64,000 nt of DNA from an uncultured Bacteroides sp. GTDB lineage: Bacteria > Bacteroidota > Bacteroidia > Bacteroidales > Bacteroidaceae. This document shows positions 27,403 through 35,736 of this stretch, one piece after another (position 1 is the first letter of the stretch; each line of letters opens with the position of its first letter). The stretch covers positions 1 through 64,000 of the forward strand of contig CALULP010000009.1 in the NCBI GenBank assembly GCA_944321495.1, in the 5' to 3' direction. Made by a program: the position numbers and the translations under genes. Under the pieces are notes generated by a model, which saw only the letters and a program-made list of their open reading frames with translations, searched no databases and was not told where the DNA came from.

Positions 27403-27981
27403 ATGGAGGACGTTGAACTGCATCCCCTCCGACCTTTCCTCCCCGGCAACGCGCAACTGCTGATGCTGGGGAGTTTTCCTCCGCAACGGAAACGATGGTC
27501 AATGGATTTCTATTACCCCAATTGGAACAACGACATGTGGAGGATTACGGGCTTGGTATTCTTCAACGACAAAGAGCATTTCGTCTTGCCGGGGCAAAAG
27601 GCCTTTTGTAAAGAGAAGCTCATCGGTTTCCTGCAAGACACTGGCATAGCCCTCTACGATACAGCCACCGCCATCCGCCGCTTGCAGGATAATGCTTCCG
27701 ACAAATTCCTTGAAATCGTACAGCCCACCGACGTTGCCTCCCTGCTGGCACAGCTTCCCCGCTGCAAGGCCATAGCCACCACCGGGGAAAAAGCCACCGA
27801 AACCATTTGCACGCAACTGCACACAGCCCGCCCCGCAGTAGGCGACCACACGGAGTTTCTTTTTCAAGACCGCCCGCTACGCCTCTACCGCATGCCATCC
27901 TCATCGCGTGCCTATCCCCTCTCCCTTGAAAAGAAAGCAGCGGCATACCGCATCATGTACCAGGAGTTGCAGCTTATCTGA
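27403..27981 (+). CDS. uracil-DNA glycosylase superfamily protein
   Basis: This 192-residue protein has the UDG fold. Motif A lies in LLMLGSFPPQRKRWSMDFYY and motif B probably in RMPSSSRAYPLS near residue 166. The pattern is closer to the deoxyinosine/mismatch-type branch than to Ung, since the canonical GQDPYH is absent. It would excise a damaged base from DNA. Its position 1.8 kb from the radical-SAM/TIGR03915 pair, itself UDG-linked, is suggestive. Confidence 0.8.
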   Translation: MEDVELHPLRPFLPGNAQLLMLGSFPPQRKRWSMDFYYPNWNNDMWRITGLVFFNDKEHFVLPGQKAFCKEKLIGFLQDTGIALYDTATAIRRLQDNASDKFLEIVQPTDVASLLAQLPRCKAIATTGEKATETICTQLHTARPAVGDHTEFLFQDRPLRLYRMPSSSRAYPLSLEKKAAAYRIMYQELQLI

Positions 27982-27995
27982 GTACCCGGGACTTC

Positions 27996-28541
27996 CTACC
28001 TGATGTCTATCAATTTATGTGTCTGAAGGCTTAGGCGCCAACGCGGATGGCTCATGACGCAAGCCACCGTCTCGGGGATATTGCTGCCCGAGCAAGGCTG
28101 CAGGAAGAAGTGGTCTGCCTGCAACCGTTCATACCCGTCAAGTTCCTGTCCCTGGTACACGACCTTTACCTCATCCATACGGTCAATGACCAAGCTCCCT
28201 CCCGCCTTGGGCGAACAGGTCACCCAGTCTATATTGTCGGGCAAGGCGTGGGTGCCGTTGGTCTCGATGCACACGTACCTGCCGGACTGATGCAACCGGT
28301 CTACCAAGGCGCGGTCTATCCACAAGGACGGCTCGCCACCCGTCAGGATAACCATGCGGGCAGGATAGCTCTCCACCTGCGCCACAATCTCGTCATCGCT
28401 CATCAGAACGCCGTCCTCGTGCTGCGTGTCGCAAAAAGGGCATTTCAGGTTGCAGCCGGAGAAACGTACAAATACGGCAGGGGTACCTGTGTGGTAGCCT
28501 TCGCCCTGCAGGCTGTAAAATATCTCGTTAACCTTCCTCAC
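27996..28541 (-). CDS. queE: 7-carboxy-7-deazaguanine synthase
   Basis: This 181-residue radical-SAM enzyme converts carboxytetrahydropterin to 7-carboxy-7-deazaguanine in queuosine precursor synthesis. The cluster cysteines are C30, C34 and C37 (GCNLKCPFC), and the SAM-binding GGEPSL lies near residue 66. Its start overlaps the end of queD by 14 bp, showing translational coupling. Confidence 0.94.
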   Translation of the reverse strand: MRKVNEIFYSLQGEGYHTGTPAVFVRFSGCNLKCPFCDTQHEDGVLMSDDEIVAQVESYPARMVILTGGEPSLWIDRALVDRLHQSGRYVCIETNGTHALPDNIDWVTCSPKAGGSLVIDRMDEVKVVYQGQELDGYERLQADHFFLQPCSGSNIPETVACVMSHPRWRLSLQTHKLIDIR

Positions 28542-28878
28542 CGTCCCCGTCTTTTTCGTAAATCACCGTGTTGCCTTCCGATTCCCGGATTTCCACCTTA
28601 TAACACATCGGCACCCGGTCGCAAATCCAGCGTGCCATGTTCTCCGCCGTAGGATTGCAGGGGAGCACCTCATTCAGGTTCTTGTGGTCCAGTTGTCCTT
28701 GTACTATTTGCTTGATGCGGGTAAAGTCTACTACCATTCCGTCGGCATTCAACTCGCGCGAACGGCAATAAACGGTGACAATCCAATTATGCCCGTGCAG
28801 ATTCTCACATTTGCTGGGATAGGACAATGCCAGGCTATGCGCAGCCGACACCTCCATGCGTTTGATAACTGTATACAT
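28528..28878 (-). CDS. queD: 6-carboxytetrahydropterin synthase
   Basis: This 116-residue PTPS-fold enzyme makes 6-carboxy-5,6,7,8-tetrahydropterin from dihydroneopterin triphosphate. Zinc-binding histidines lie in SAAHSLAL and LHGHNW; the catalytic cysteine is in YPSKCENLHGHN. It heads the queD-queE operon. Confidence 0.94.
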   Translation of the reverse strand: MYTVIKRMEVSAAHSLALSYPSKCENLHGHNWIVTVYCRSRELNADGMVVDFTRIKQIVQGQLDHKNLNEVLPCNPTAENMARWICDRVPMCYKVEIRESEGNTVIYEKDGDGEEG

Positions 28879-28941
28879 GCGTTACGTGTGTTATGATGTT
28901 GTGTCCCGCACCTAATGTCACCTCAGCGCCGGGACTAAATA

Positions 28942-29475
28942 CTACTTTCTCCCTTGCTTTTCCAATTCCAGCAAGAACCTCTTGGCTGCCAGCCCGCCAC
29001 CGTATCCCGTAAGCGAGCGGTCGCTCCCCACTACCCTGTGGCAAGGCAGGAAGATGGACAGTGCATTGGCCCCGTTGGCATTGGCCACGGCGCGCACAGC
29101 TGCAGGCCGTCCCAATTGCCGGGCCAGTTCCCCGTAGGACACCGTCTGCCCGTAAGGAATGTCCGCCAGCTGTTGCCATACCGACTTTTGAAACCCGGTG
29201 CCTGCCAACAGCAGGGGAACGCTGAAAGCGGTCCGTCCGCACCGGAAGTACTCATCAAGCTGGGCGGCAGCTTCCTGCACCACCCCGGAAGGCTTCTCCA
29301 CATAAACAGCCTTCAACAAGCCCTGCAACCGCCTGTCCACCCTGCCGGGGTGTTTCTCCACTACCCAGTTGCACAGGCAGAGTCTGCCGTCAAACGAGCC
29401 CAGCAACAGGTCGCCGCAAGGGGCATGATAGCGTTGCACGCAAATCTCATTTTTTCCGTCCATCCTGTCCGTCAT
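28942..29475 (-). CDS. ogt: methylated-DNA-protein-cysteine methyltransferase
   Basis: This 177-residue suicide repair protein transfers alkyl groups from O6-alkylguanine to its cysteine, found in PCHRVVGSD near residue 146. The helix-turn-helix [27 protein letters not shown] precedes it and the N-terminal domain is the short Ogt type without an Ada module. A -7 box is at 29552-29559. Confidence 0.93.
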   Translation of the reverse strand: MTDRMDGKNEICVQRYHAPCGDLLLGSFDGRLCLCNWVVEKHPGRVDRRLQGLLKAVYVEKPSGVVQEAAAQLDEYFRCGRTAFSVPLLLAGTGFQKSVWQQLADIPYGQTVSYGELARQLGRPAAVRAVANANGANALSIFLPCHRVVGSDRSLTGYGGGLAAKRFLLELEKQGRK

Positions 29476-29551
29476 TTACCGGTTACACGTCCTACCCGCT
29501 CTCCCGTTCCGCCATTCCCAAAGTCTGCCGGGCGGGAGCCGGGGCGGGGTG

Positions 29552-29559
29552 CAAAAGTA
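29552..29559 (-). promoter_or_regulatory. -7 promoter box for ogt
   Basis: TACTTTTG on the minus strand matches TAnnTTTG; the leader would be about 70 nt. Confidence 0.6.
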
Positions 29560-29938
29560 TCAAAATCCCGCCATTCCGCCAAGAAAAGCATCCGGCAAAA
29601 ACGCCCGTCCGGCAGGTATATGCCCCATTCTTGCCCCCACACCCCTCAAAACGCCCGGGTTGCCCCGGCCTCCGGACAGGGCAATCCGGAAAGTATTTTT
29701 ACATTATCAGACTTCAGGCCATCTGCCTACCTTGTCCGTACCCGGCTCGTACCTTCTTCGCTCCTCGTTCGGTCGACCGCCCTCTCCTTAGAAGCGAAGA
29801 AGAAAGGGTGCGGAAAAGGTCCGGGATTGACTATAAATATTTACAAAAAGGCAACAGGGAAGAATGCCGGGAAGAAAAATTACCCGGAGGGAAGACGTTT
29901 TTTTTACCGAAATGTTTTGGTCTTTTAGAAGTAAATTG
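29560..29938. other. divergent intergenic region
   Basis: No convincing gene was found between the ogt promoter and the promoter at 29939. The stretch contains repeat locus I (29728-29764) and a C-rich segment (about 29575-29690); nothing else could be assigned. Confidence 0.5.
29728..29764. repeat. 11-bp periodic TACC repeat, locus I
   Basis: TACC occurs at 29728, 29739 and 29750, exactly 11 bp apart, with a decayed CTCC at 29761. On the minus strand the units read GGTACGAGCCG and GGTACGGACAA, matching loci H and J. The 11-mer TTCTTCGCTCC at 29754-29764 also occurs at 57511-57521. It lies between divergent promoters. Confidence 0.65.
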
Positions 29939-29946
29939 TATTTTTG
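29939..29946 (+). promoter_or_regulatory. -7 promoter box for the coiled-coil/zapA operon
   Basis: TATTTTTG with TTTG at 29916-29919, 19 bp upstream, is one of the best promoter matches in the window. Confidence 0.75.
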
Positions 29947-29968
29947 TCTACAATTTTGGTATAGTAAA

Positions 29969-30262
29969 ATGACAGACGAGGAAAGAACGCTGTTAAGCAC
30001 CTTCGAGACACAACTGGAGCATCTGATTTTCCTACATGACGAACTCAGGCAAAAGAACGCCAAACTGATGCAGGAACTTGAAGCAAAGGACAACGAATGC
30101 CGGAAGATGCAAGCCGATTTCCGAGAACTGGAACAGCGCTATACCGACTTGAAAACAGCCACGACAATCAGCCTGAACGGCAGCGATGTAAAAGAGACGA
30201 AGTCGCGATTGTCGAAACTTGTGCGCGAAGTCGATAAATGCATCGCCTTGCTGAATGAATAA
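29969..30262 (+). CDS. small coiled-coil protein upstream of zapA
   Basis: This 97-residue protein is almost entirely predicted coiled coil (LSTFETQLEHLIFLHDELRQ ... LMQELEAKDNECRKMQADF). It precedes zapA, with its stop 14 bp before the zapA ATG. The position and shape recall ZapB, the coiled-coil partner of ZapA at the division ring, but no sequence match can be claimed. The start is set at MTDEERTLL, just after the promoter. Confidence 0.75.
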   Translation: MTDEERTLLSTFETQLEHLIFLHDELRQKNAKLMQELEAKDNECRKMQADFRELEQRYTDLKTATTISLNGSDVKETKSRLSKLVREVDKCIALLNE

Positions 30263-30275
30263 AGAAAGCAGATGT

Positions 30276-30575
30276 ATGAACGATCAGATAAAGATAAACC
30301 TGCAAATGGCAGGCTTCACCTACCCCGTCATCATTGACCGGAAAGACGAGGAAGCGGTGAGGAAAGCAGCCAAGCAGATTAACCAAAGGTTCTACGAAGA
30401 GCAGAAACGGTATTCCGACCTGCCGCCCGAAAGGGTCATGACCCTGGTAGCCTACCAGTTCGCACTGGAAACCCTGCAACTGAAGCAACGCCACGACACG
30501 GAACCTTACACAAGCAAAATCAAGGAACTGACCAGCTTGCTGGACAACTACTTCAACAGGTTGCAAGCAACGTGA
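30276..30575 (+). CDS. zapA: cell division protein ZapA
   Basis: This 99-residue protein promotes FtsZ filament bundling at midcell. The N-terminal domain (KINLQMAGFTYPVIIDRKDE ... VRKAAKQINQRFYEE) and C-terminal coiled coil (to NYFNRLQAT) match the family. The start MNDQIKINL is chosen over an upstream ATG at 30255 that overlaps the previous gene. Confidence 0.88.
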   Translation: MNDQIKINLQMAGFTYPVIIDRKDEEAVRKAAKQINQRFYEEQKRYSDLPPERVMTLVAYQFALETLQLKQRHDTEPYTSKIKELTSLLDNYFNRLQAT

Positions 30576-30602
30576 AGGGGCCTTTTCCGACAAGAAAACA
30601 CG

Positions 30603-30665
30603 CGCACTGCATGAAAACATCTCCCGCCGGACATACCGGGAGCGGTTTTTATACAGTGCGTTTTT
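30603..30665 (+). terminator. three-tier hairpin between zapA and rny
   Basis: CGCACTG (30603-30609) pairs with CAGTGCG (30654-30660), AAAAC (30614-30618) with GTTTT (30645-30649), and CTCCCG (30621-30626) with CGGGAG (30637-30642). TTTTT follows. It can act as a terminator, although the layered stem with internal loops is more elaborate than the others in the window. Confidence 0.6.
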
Positions 30666-30692
30666 ATTTATATACTTAAACAATTTAATAAG

Positions 30693-32231
30693 ATGACAGT
30701 AGTTACAATAGTCGCATGCATTGCCTGCCTCCTGATAGGGGGAGTGGTTTCATACCTGGTCTTCAAGCACGGGTTGAAATCAAAGTACGAGGCTATCCTG
30801 AAAGACGCCGAGGCCGAAGCCGAGGTTATCAAGAAAAACAAGTTGCTCGAAGTCAAAGCCAAGTTCCTGGACAAGAAGGCCGACCTGGAAAAAGAGGTCG
30901 CCGCCCGAAACCAGAAGATACAGCAGGTGGAAAACAAGCTGAAGCAACGCGAAATGGTGCTGAACCAACGCCACGAAGACCTGCAGCGCAAGAAGCAGGA
31001 AGCCGACGCCATCCGCGAGAACCTCGAGGCACAGCTGGGCGTGATTGACAAGAAGAAGGAAGAACTGGAGCACCTGCAACGCCAGGAGATAGAGAAGCTC
31101 GAAGCCATCTCAGGCCTCTCCGCCGACGAAGCCAAGGAGCGCATGGTAGAATCCCTCAAGGAAGAAGCCAAGACCCAGGCACAGTCCTACATCAACGACA
31201 TCATGGACGACGCCAAGCTCACCGCCAGCAAGGAAGCCAAGCGCATCGTCATACAGTCCATACAACGCGTGGCCACCGAGACCGCCATCGAGAACTCCGT
31301 CACCGTGTTCCACATCGAGTCCGACGAGATAAAGGGACGCATCATCGGGCGTGAAGGCCGCAACATACGCGCCCTCGAGGCAGCCACCGGTGTGGAAATC
31401 GTGGTGGACGACACCCCCGAGGCCATCGTGCTCTCCGCCTTCGACCCCGTGCGCCGCGAAATAGCCCGCCTGGCCCTGCACCAGCTCGTCACCGACGGCC
31501 GCATACACCCCGCACGCATAGAGGAAGTAGTGGCCAAAGTGCGCAAGCAAGTAGAGGAAGAAATCATCGAGACGGGCAAGCGCACCACCATCGACCTGGG
31601 CATCCACGGCCTGCACCCCGAGCTGATACGCATCATCGGCAAGATGAAATACCGCTCAAGCTACGGGCAGAACCTGCTGCAGCACGCCCGCGAGACCGCC
31701 AACCTCTGCGCCGTCATGGCTGCGGAGCTGGGCCTCAACCCCAAGAAAGCCAAGCGCGCCGGACTGCTGCACGACATCGGCAAGGTGCCCGACGAGGAGC
31801 CCGAACTGCCGCACGCCATCTACGGCATGAAGCTCGCCGAGAAGTACAAGGAGAAGCCCGACATCTGCAACGCCATCGGCGCCCACCACGACGAGACGGA
31901 GATGACCAGCCTGCTGGCCCCCATCGTGCAGGTGTGCGACGCTATCTCCGGCGCACGACCCGGAGCACGCCGCGAGATTGTGGAGGCCTACATCAAGCGG
32001 CTGAACGACCTGGAACAGCTGGCCATGTCCTACCCCGGCGTCACCAAGACCTACGCCATACAAGCCGGCCGCGAGCTGCGCGTCATCGTCGGCGCGGACA
32101 AGATTGACGACAAGCAGACGGAAAGCCTCTCGGGCGAAATCGCCAAGAAGATACAGGACGAGATGACCTATCCCGGACAGGTGAAAATCACCGTCATCCG
32201 CGAGACACGCTCCGTGAGCTACGCGAAGTAG
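30693..32231 (+). CDS. rny: ribonuclease Y
   Basis: This 512-residue endoribonuclease initiates mRNA decay at the membrane. It has an N-terminal membrane helix (residues 3-21), a long coiled coil (30-180), a KH RNA-binding domain near 205-265 ([20 protein letters not shown]) and an HD domain with the metal motif in [14 protein letters not shown] near residue 365. Length is standard. No clear -7 box is seen between the hairpin and the start. Confidence 0.96.
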   Translation: MTVVTIVACIACLLIGGVVSYLVFKHGLKSKYEAILKDAEAEAEVIKKNKLLEVKAKFLDKKADLEKEVAARNQKIQQVENKLKQREMVLNQRHEDLQRKKQEADAIRENLEAQLGVIDKKKEELEHLQRQEIEKLEAISGLSADEAKERMVESLKEEAKTQAQSYINDIMDDAKLTASKEAKRIVIQSIQRVATETAIENSVTVFHIESDEIKGRIIGREGRNIRALEAATGVEIVVDDTPEAIVLSAFDPVRREIARLALHQLVTDGRIHPARIEEVVAKVRKQVEEEIIETGKRTTIDLGIHGLHPELIRIIGKMKYRSSYGQNLLQHARETANLCAVMAAELGLNPKKAKRAGLLHDIGKVPDEEPELPHAIYGMKLAEKYKEKPDICNAIGAHHDETEMTSLLAPIVQVCDAISGARPGARREIVEAYIKRLNDLEQLAMSYPGVTKTYAIQAGRELRVIVGADKIDDKQTESLSGEIAKKIQDEMTYPGQVKITVIRETRSVSYAK

Positions 32232-32272
32232 GCTACGCGAAGTAAACATCTCGGCACACCCACGCAAAGAAC

Positions 32273-32320
32273 AGCGGGAGAAGGCGGGACCCACGTCCCA
32301 CCTTCTCCCGCTACTTTTTT
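32273..32320 (+). terminator. rny terminator
   Basis: AGCGGGAGAAGG (32273-32284) pairs with CCTTCTCCCGCT (32301-32312), with an inner GGGAC/GTCCC helix and a run of six T at 32315-32320. Confidence 0.85.
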
Positions 32321-32341
32321 CCGACCCGGCGCCGGAAGCCC

Positions 32342-32548
32342 TCAGCCCATCTGCTGGTTGCCGCCCTCCCCGCCGGAGGTGACGCTGCCTATCAACAAGG
32401 AGTATTCGCCATAGGGGAGCTCGTTGCGAAGCCCGTCTTCCGTGCAAGAGACAAGGGCTAATGCGAAGGGCCACGCGAAGGAAAGGATGGAAAGGGTTAA
32501 ACTTTCTTAAATGTAAGAGTAATTGGGAAGGTTCACTATCCGTTTCAT
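32342..32548 (-). pseudogene. broken small lipoprotein gene with in-frame stop
   Basis: An ATG at 32548 begins MKRIVNLPNYSYI, then a TAA. The same frame continues ESLTLSILSFAWPFALALVSC, a hydrophobic segment with lipobox LVSC, then TEDGLRNELPYGEYSLLIG and a TGA at 32342. There is no start codon after the TAA before the lipobox. A consensus promoter box lies at 32583-32590. I read it as the 5' remnant of a lipoprotein gene interrupted by a nonsense mutation and cut off near the rny terminator. The original family is not recognised. Confidence 0.5.
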
Positions 32549-32582
32549 AACCGTGGCATCTATTTTGAGAGTTGGTACATGG

Positions 32583-32590
32583 CAAAGGTA
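32583..32590 (-). promoter_or_regulatory. -7 promoter box for the broken lipoprotein gene
   Basis: TACCTTTG on the minus strand, 35 bp before the ATG. Confidence 0.55.
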
Positions 32591-32767
32591 ACAATTATAT
32601 CTGGAAAAGCAAGGGTTGGCCGCGCGATAATCACCCCCGGGCAAAGAGCCGTCCTCCTTGTCACAGTTTTGTAACATCAGAGGTGGCAAAATGGTAGATA
32701 TGCCGGAAAACAAGGTGCAAAAGACATATTTTTTATGTTCTACAACATATTTTCCGCAAATAATTGC

Positions 32768-32775
32768 TACCTTTG
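32768..32775 (+). promoter_or_regulatory. -7 promoter box for the small gene at 32854
   Basis: TACCTTTG matches TAnnTTTG. Confidence 0.65.
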
Positions 32776-32817
32776 CAGCGTTGAAACAAGAGAATACAAT
32801 AGAAGATGTTTAACCGT

Positions 32818-32834
32818 CTCCCGAATCGCGGGAG
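32818..32834 (+). other. hairpin in the leader of the small gene
   Basis: CTCCCG (32818-32823) pairs with CGGGAG (32829-32834) around a 5-nt loop, 20 bp before the chosen ATG. An upstream ATG at 32806 would translate through it. Confidence 0.45.
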
Positions 32835-32853
32835 CACAAAACCGAAAAGACTT

Positions 32854-32991
32854 ATGAACAAAACTATGAATGAAATTTTTATGCTGCGGTACCGCATCAA
32901 GCGTTACCAGTCGATGGGCAACGGTCCCATGTGCCAAGCCTTGAACGGCAGGCTGCAGAAGCTGCTGGCACAGCAAGCTTCAGCTATGTGA
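32854..32991 (+). CDS. small basic protein of unknown function
   Basis: This 45-residue product starts MNKTMNEIFMLRYRIKRYQS and continues MGNGPMCQALNGRLQKLLAQ. It is basic and probably helical, without signal peptide. It has a consensus promoter, a leader hairpin and a strong terminator, which together argue for a real transcription unit. An earlier in-frame ATG at 32806 would give 61 residues. I do not recognise a family. Confidence 0.6.
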   Translation: MNKTMNEIFMLRYRIKRYQSMGNGPMCQALNGRLQKLLAQQASAM

Positions 32992-33028
32992 GAAAACAAC
33001 TTTATCAACGAATAACTCTTTAACCCGG

Positions 33029-33061
33029 GCAGGGAGCCACGCAAGGCTCCCTGCCTTTTTT
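33029..33061 (+). terminator. terminator of the small gene
   Basis: GCAGGGAGCC (33029-33038) pairs with GGCTCCCTGC (33045-33054), followed by CTTTTTTG. Confidence 0.85.
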
Positions 33062-33098
33062 GTGCCCTATACTTAAGAAAGTACTCCCCCTCCTATCC

Positions 33099-33144
33099 GT
33101 TAATCACCGCCCGCTAATCACTAATCACTAACCGCTAATCCCTA
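33099..33144. repeat. 7-bp periodic repeat, locus L
   Basis: TAATCAC, CGCCCGC, TAATCAC, TAATCAC, TAACCGC and TAATCCC follow in register from about 33100. It lies between the small-gene terminator and the dinB stop codon. Confidence 0.55.
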
Positions 33145-33169
33145 TATATAATGGTATGCCCGAGGCGGC

Positions 33170-34276
33170 TCACTCCCAGTCGCTGAACTCAAAACTGAGC
33201 TGCTCCCACTGCCCGCTGCCCCGCCGGCCCTTGTCGCCGTCATCCTCACTACGCGGATTGGACACGGACAGGCCGATGAGCCGGATGGGATGGCGCTCGT
33301 AGTCCACCTCCCGCAGCAGTTGCTTGGCCAGGGGCAGGATGGTGGCAAGGTCCGTCAGCTGGTTGTCCTGTGTGATGCAGCGGGTAATCTGGGTGAAGTC
33401 GTGGAACTTTATCTTCAGCGTCAGCGTGTTGCCCCGGAAGCCCTTGCCCTCCAGGCGGCGCACCAGCTCCTGCGCCACGTGGTACAGCTCGATAATGACG
33501 CTGGAACGCACGGAGATGTCGCGCTCCAACGTACGTTCGCAGCCGATGGACTTGCGCACCCTCACCGCTTCCACCGGGCGCAGGTCGATGCCCCGGGCAA
33601 AGTCGTAGTACACCGCCCCCACCTTGCCGAACGTACGCCGCAGCATCTCTTGCGAGCAAGCCCGCAACTGGGCGCCGTTGTGTATGCCAAGTTCGTGCAT
33701 CCGCTTGGCCGTGACAGGCCCCACGCCCCAGAAACTCTCGACGGGCAGGCGGGCAATGAAGTCGAGCGCCTGGTCGGGATGGATGGTGCACAAGCCGTCG
33801 GGCTTGCGGTAGTCCGAGGCTACCTTGGCCAGGAACTTGTTGTACGACACGCCGGCCGACGCCACCAGGTGCAGCCGCTCGCGTACCTTCGCCTTGATTT
33901 CCCGGGCAATGTCCACGGCAAGGGCGATGCCGGGCTTGTTCTCCGTCACGTCCAGGAAAGCCTCATCCAGCGATATCGGCTCGATGATGTCGGTATATTC
34001 GTGGAATATCTCGTGTATCTGGCGCGACACCTCCTTGTAGACGTCCATCCGCCCGGGGATGAAAACGAGCTGGGGGCACAGGCGTTTCGCCTTCTGCGAC
34101 GACATGGCCGAGCGCACGCCAAACTTCCGCGCCTCGTAGCTGGCGGCAGCCACCACACCCCGCTCCTCGGCATGGCCCACCGCAATGGGCTTGCCCCGCA
34201 GTTCGGGATGGTCGCGCTGCTCCACCGAGGCGTAGAAGGCGTCCATGTCGATGTGTATGATTTTGCGCCCGTCCAT
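33170..34276 (-). CDS. dinB: DNA polymerase IV
   Basis: This 368-residue Y-family polymerase performs error-prone translesion synthesis. The palm motifs IHIDMDAFYASVEQRD (residue 8 on) and PISLDEAFLDVT (near residue 100) supply the catalytic acidic residues; a little-finger domain follows. The C-terminal QLSFEF is a beta-clamp-binding motif. The gene lies 10 bp downstream of a MATE transporter gene on the same strand, which should make one transcript. Confidence 0.95.
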   Translation of the reverse strand: MDGRKIIHIDMDAFYASVEQRDHPELRGKPIAVGHAEERGVVAAASYEARKFGVRSAMSSQKAKRLCPQLVFIPGRMDVYKEVSRQIHEIFHEYTDIIEPISLDEAFLDVTENKPGIALAVDIAREIKAKVRERLHLVASAGVSYNKFLAKVASDYRKPDGLCTIHPDQALDFIARLPVESFWGVGPVTAKRMHELGIHNGAQLRACSQEMLRRTFGKVGAVYYDFARGIDLRPVEAVRVRKSIGCERTLERDISVRSSVIIELYHVAQELVRRLEGKGFRGNTLTLKIKFHDFTQITRCITQDNQLTDLATILPLAKQLLREVDYERHPIRLIGLSVSNPRSEDDGDKGRRGSGQWEQLSFEFSDWE

Positions 34277-34286
34277 AAGCCTGTCC

Positions 34287-35657
34287 TCATGCCGTCTGCC
34301 CGGCCGGCCGGTCCATGCCCAAGTTCACTTTGATTCGCCGGTACACGTAGATGAAGGCCGGGACGAGGAACGCATCGGCAAACACCCACGCCGTAGAGTC
34401 GCCGAAACACACGGCAATGTACCCGAAAGCAGGTACCGCCAGCACGCTCACCAGGATGCGGGCTATCATCTCGGACACGCCGGACAGCATGGCCAGGTTC
34501 GTAAAGCCCGCCCCCTGTATGGTGTAGCGCAAGATGCAAAGCAGCCCCAATACCGGGAAGAACGATACCGACACGTGAATGAACAACGCCGTATCGGCCA
34601 GGATTTCCGTTTCCGACGCATCGACAAAGAGCAGGGCAATCTGCTCGCTGCACGTCATCAGCACCGTGAAGGCAAACACCCAATACACCGCCACCATGAC
34701 CGCCGCCGCCTTCACTCCCTGCCAGATGCGCAAAGGCTTGCCCGCGCCGTAGTTCTGCCCCGCATAGGTGGCCATCGCGATACCCAGGCTCTCGAGCGGG
34801 CACATGAAGAACATCTTGATGCGCATGGCAGCCGTGAACGCAGCCACGCAAGCCGTGCCCAACGCATTGTTGGCGCTCTGCAACATGATGCTGCCAATGG
34901 CGGTGATGGAGAACTGCAGCCCCATAGGCGCCCCGATGCTGAGCAACGTGCGCGCCAGACGGGCATCGTAACGCCGTTCGGCAGGAGTGGTGCGAAGGAT
35001 GGCGAAATGCTTCATCATATAGAAGTAACACAACACCGCCGACACCGCCTGCGCCACCAGCGTGGCAATGGCAGCGCCCGCCACGCCCCACCCCAGGACC
35101 AGGATGCAGAAAAGGTCGAGCACGACGTTGAGCACCGTGGACAGCAGCAGGAACCAGAACGGCGTCTTGCTGTCGCCCAACGCACGGATAATGCTGGACA
35201 GCAGGTTGTAGAAGAACGTACAGGGAATGCCCAAGAACGTAATCAGCAGGTAATAGTACGCCCCCTGAAAGATATTGTCCGGCGTACGCATCCAGCGCAA
35301 GATGTCGTCGCAAAGCACACTGGTCAGTACCGCCAGCACCACCGAGATAATCCCCGCCAGTTGCAGGCTGACCACCACGTAGCGACGCATGGTAGCATAG
35401 TCCCTCGCCCCGAACTTCTGCGCCACCGGGATGCCGAACCCGCCGCAACACCCGTTGCAAAAGCCCAGGATAAGGAACACCACCGACGTGCTGGCACCTA
35501 CCGAAGCCAAGGCGTCGATGCCCAGGAAACGCCCCACGATGGCAGCGTCTATCAGCGAATAAGTCTGCTGCAACAGGTTGCCTGCCAAGAGCGGCAGCGT
35601 GAAGTAAAACAACTGCGGGAATATCCTCCCGCTGGTCATCTCTTTCGATGTAGCCAT
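34287..35657 (-). CDS. MATE family efflux transporter
   Basis: This 456-residue, 12-segment antiporter begins MATSKEMTSGRIFPQLFYFT and contains LLQQTYSLIDAAIVGRFLG, typical of the DinF/MepA-like branch. The start is set by the promoter at 35684-35691; a longer frame to 35717 would begin upstream of transcription. It precedes dinB, an arrangement that recalls other SOS-linked MATE genes (dinF), but no LexA box was identified. Confidence 0.88.
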   Translation of the reverse strand: MATSKEMTSGRIFPQLFYFTLPLLAGNLLQQTYSLIDAAIVGRFLGIDALASVGASTSVVFLILGFCNGCCGGFGIPVAQKFGARDYATMRRYVVVSLQLAGIISVVLAVLTSVLCDDILRWMRTPDNIFQGAYYYLLITFLGIPCTFFYNLLSSIIRALGDSKTPFWFLLLSTVLNVVLDLFCILVLGWGVAGAAIATLVAQAVSAVLCYFYMMKHFAILRTTPAERRYDARLARTLLSIGAPMGLQFSITAIGSIMLQSANNALGTACVAAFTAAMRIKMFFMCPLESLGIAMATYAGQNYGAGKPLRIWQGVKAAAVMVAVYWVFAFTVLMTCSEQIALLFVDASETEILADTALFIHVSVSFFPVLGLLCILRYTIQGAGFTNLAMLSGVSEMIARILVSVLAVPAFGYIAVCFGDSTAWVFADAFLVPAFIYVYRRIKVNLGMDRPAGQTA

Positions 35658-35683
35658 AATCCATGTCCTCCTGAAAAACGGTG

Positions 35684-35691
35684 CAAAGGTA
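35684..35691 (-). promoter_or_regulatory. -7 promoter box for the MATE-dinB operon
   Basis: TACCTTTG on the minus strand, 27 bp before the start codon. Confidence 0.65.
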
Positions 35692-35736
35692 ATGGTTTTG
35701 CCACACATCGGGAACACTTTGCCGCCGGTTTTCGCA

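Noticed and set aside
27996..28878. Phage-type or dpd 7-deazaguanine DNA modification system
   Set aside because: Only queE and queD are present; no dpdA/tgt-like transferase or restriction partner is nearby, so ordinary queuosine precursor synthesis is sufficient.
30603..30665. 6S RNA next to zapA
   Set aside because: About 60 nt is too short and there is no large central bubble.
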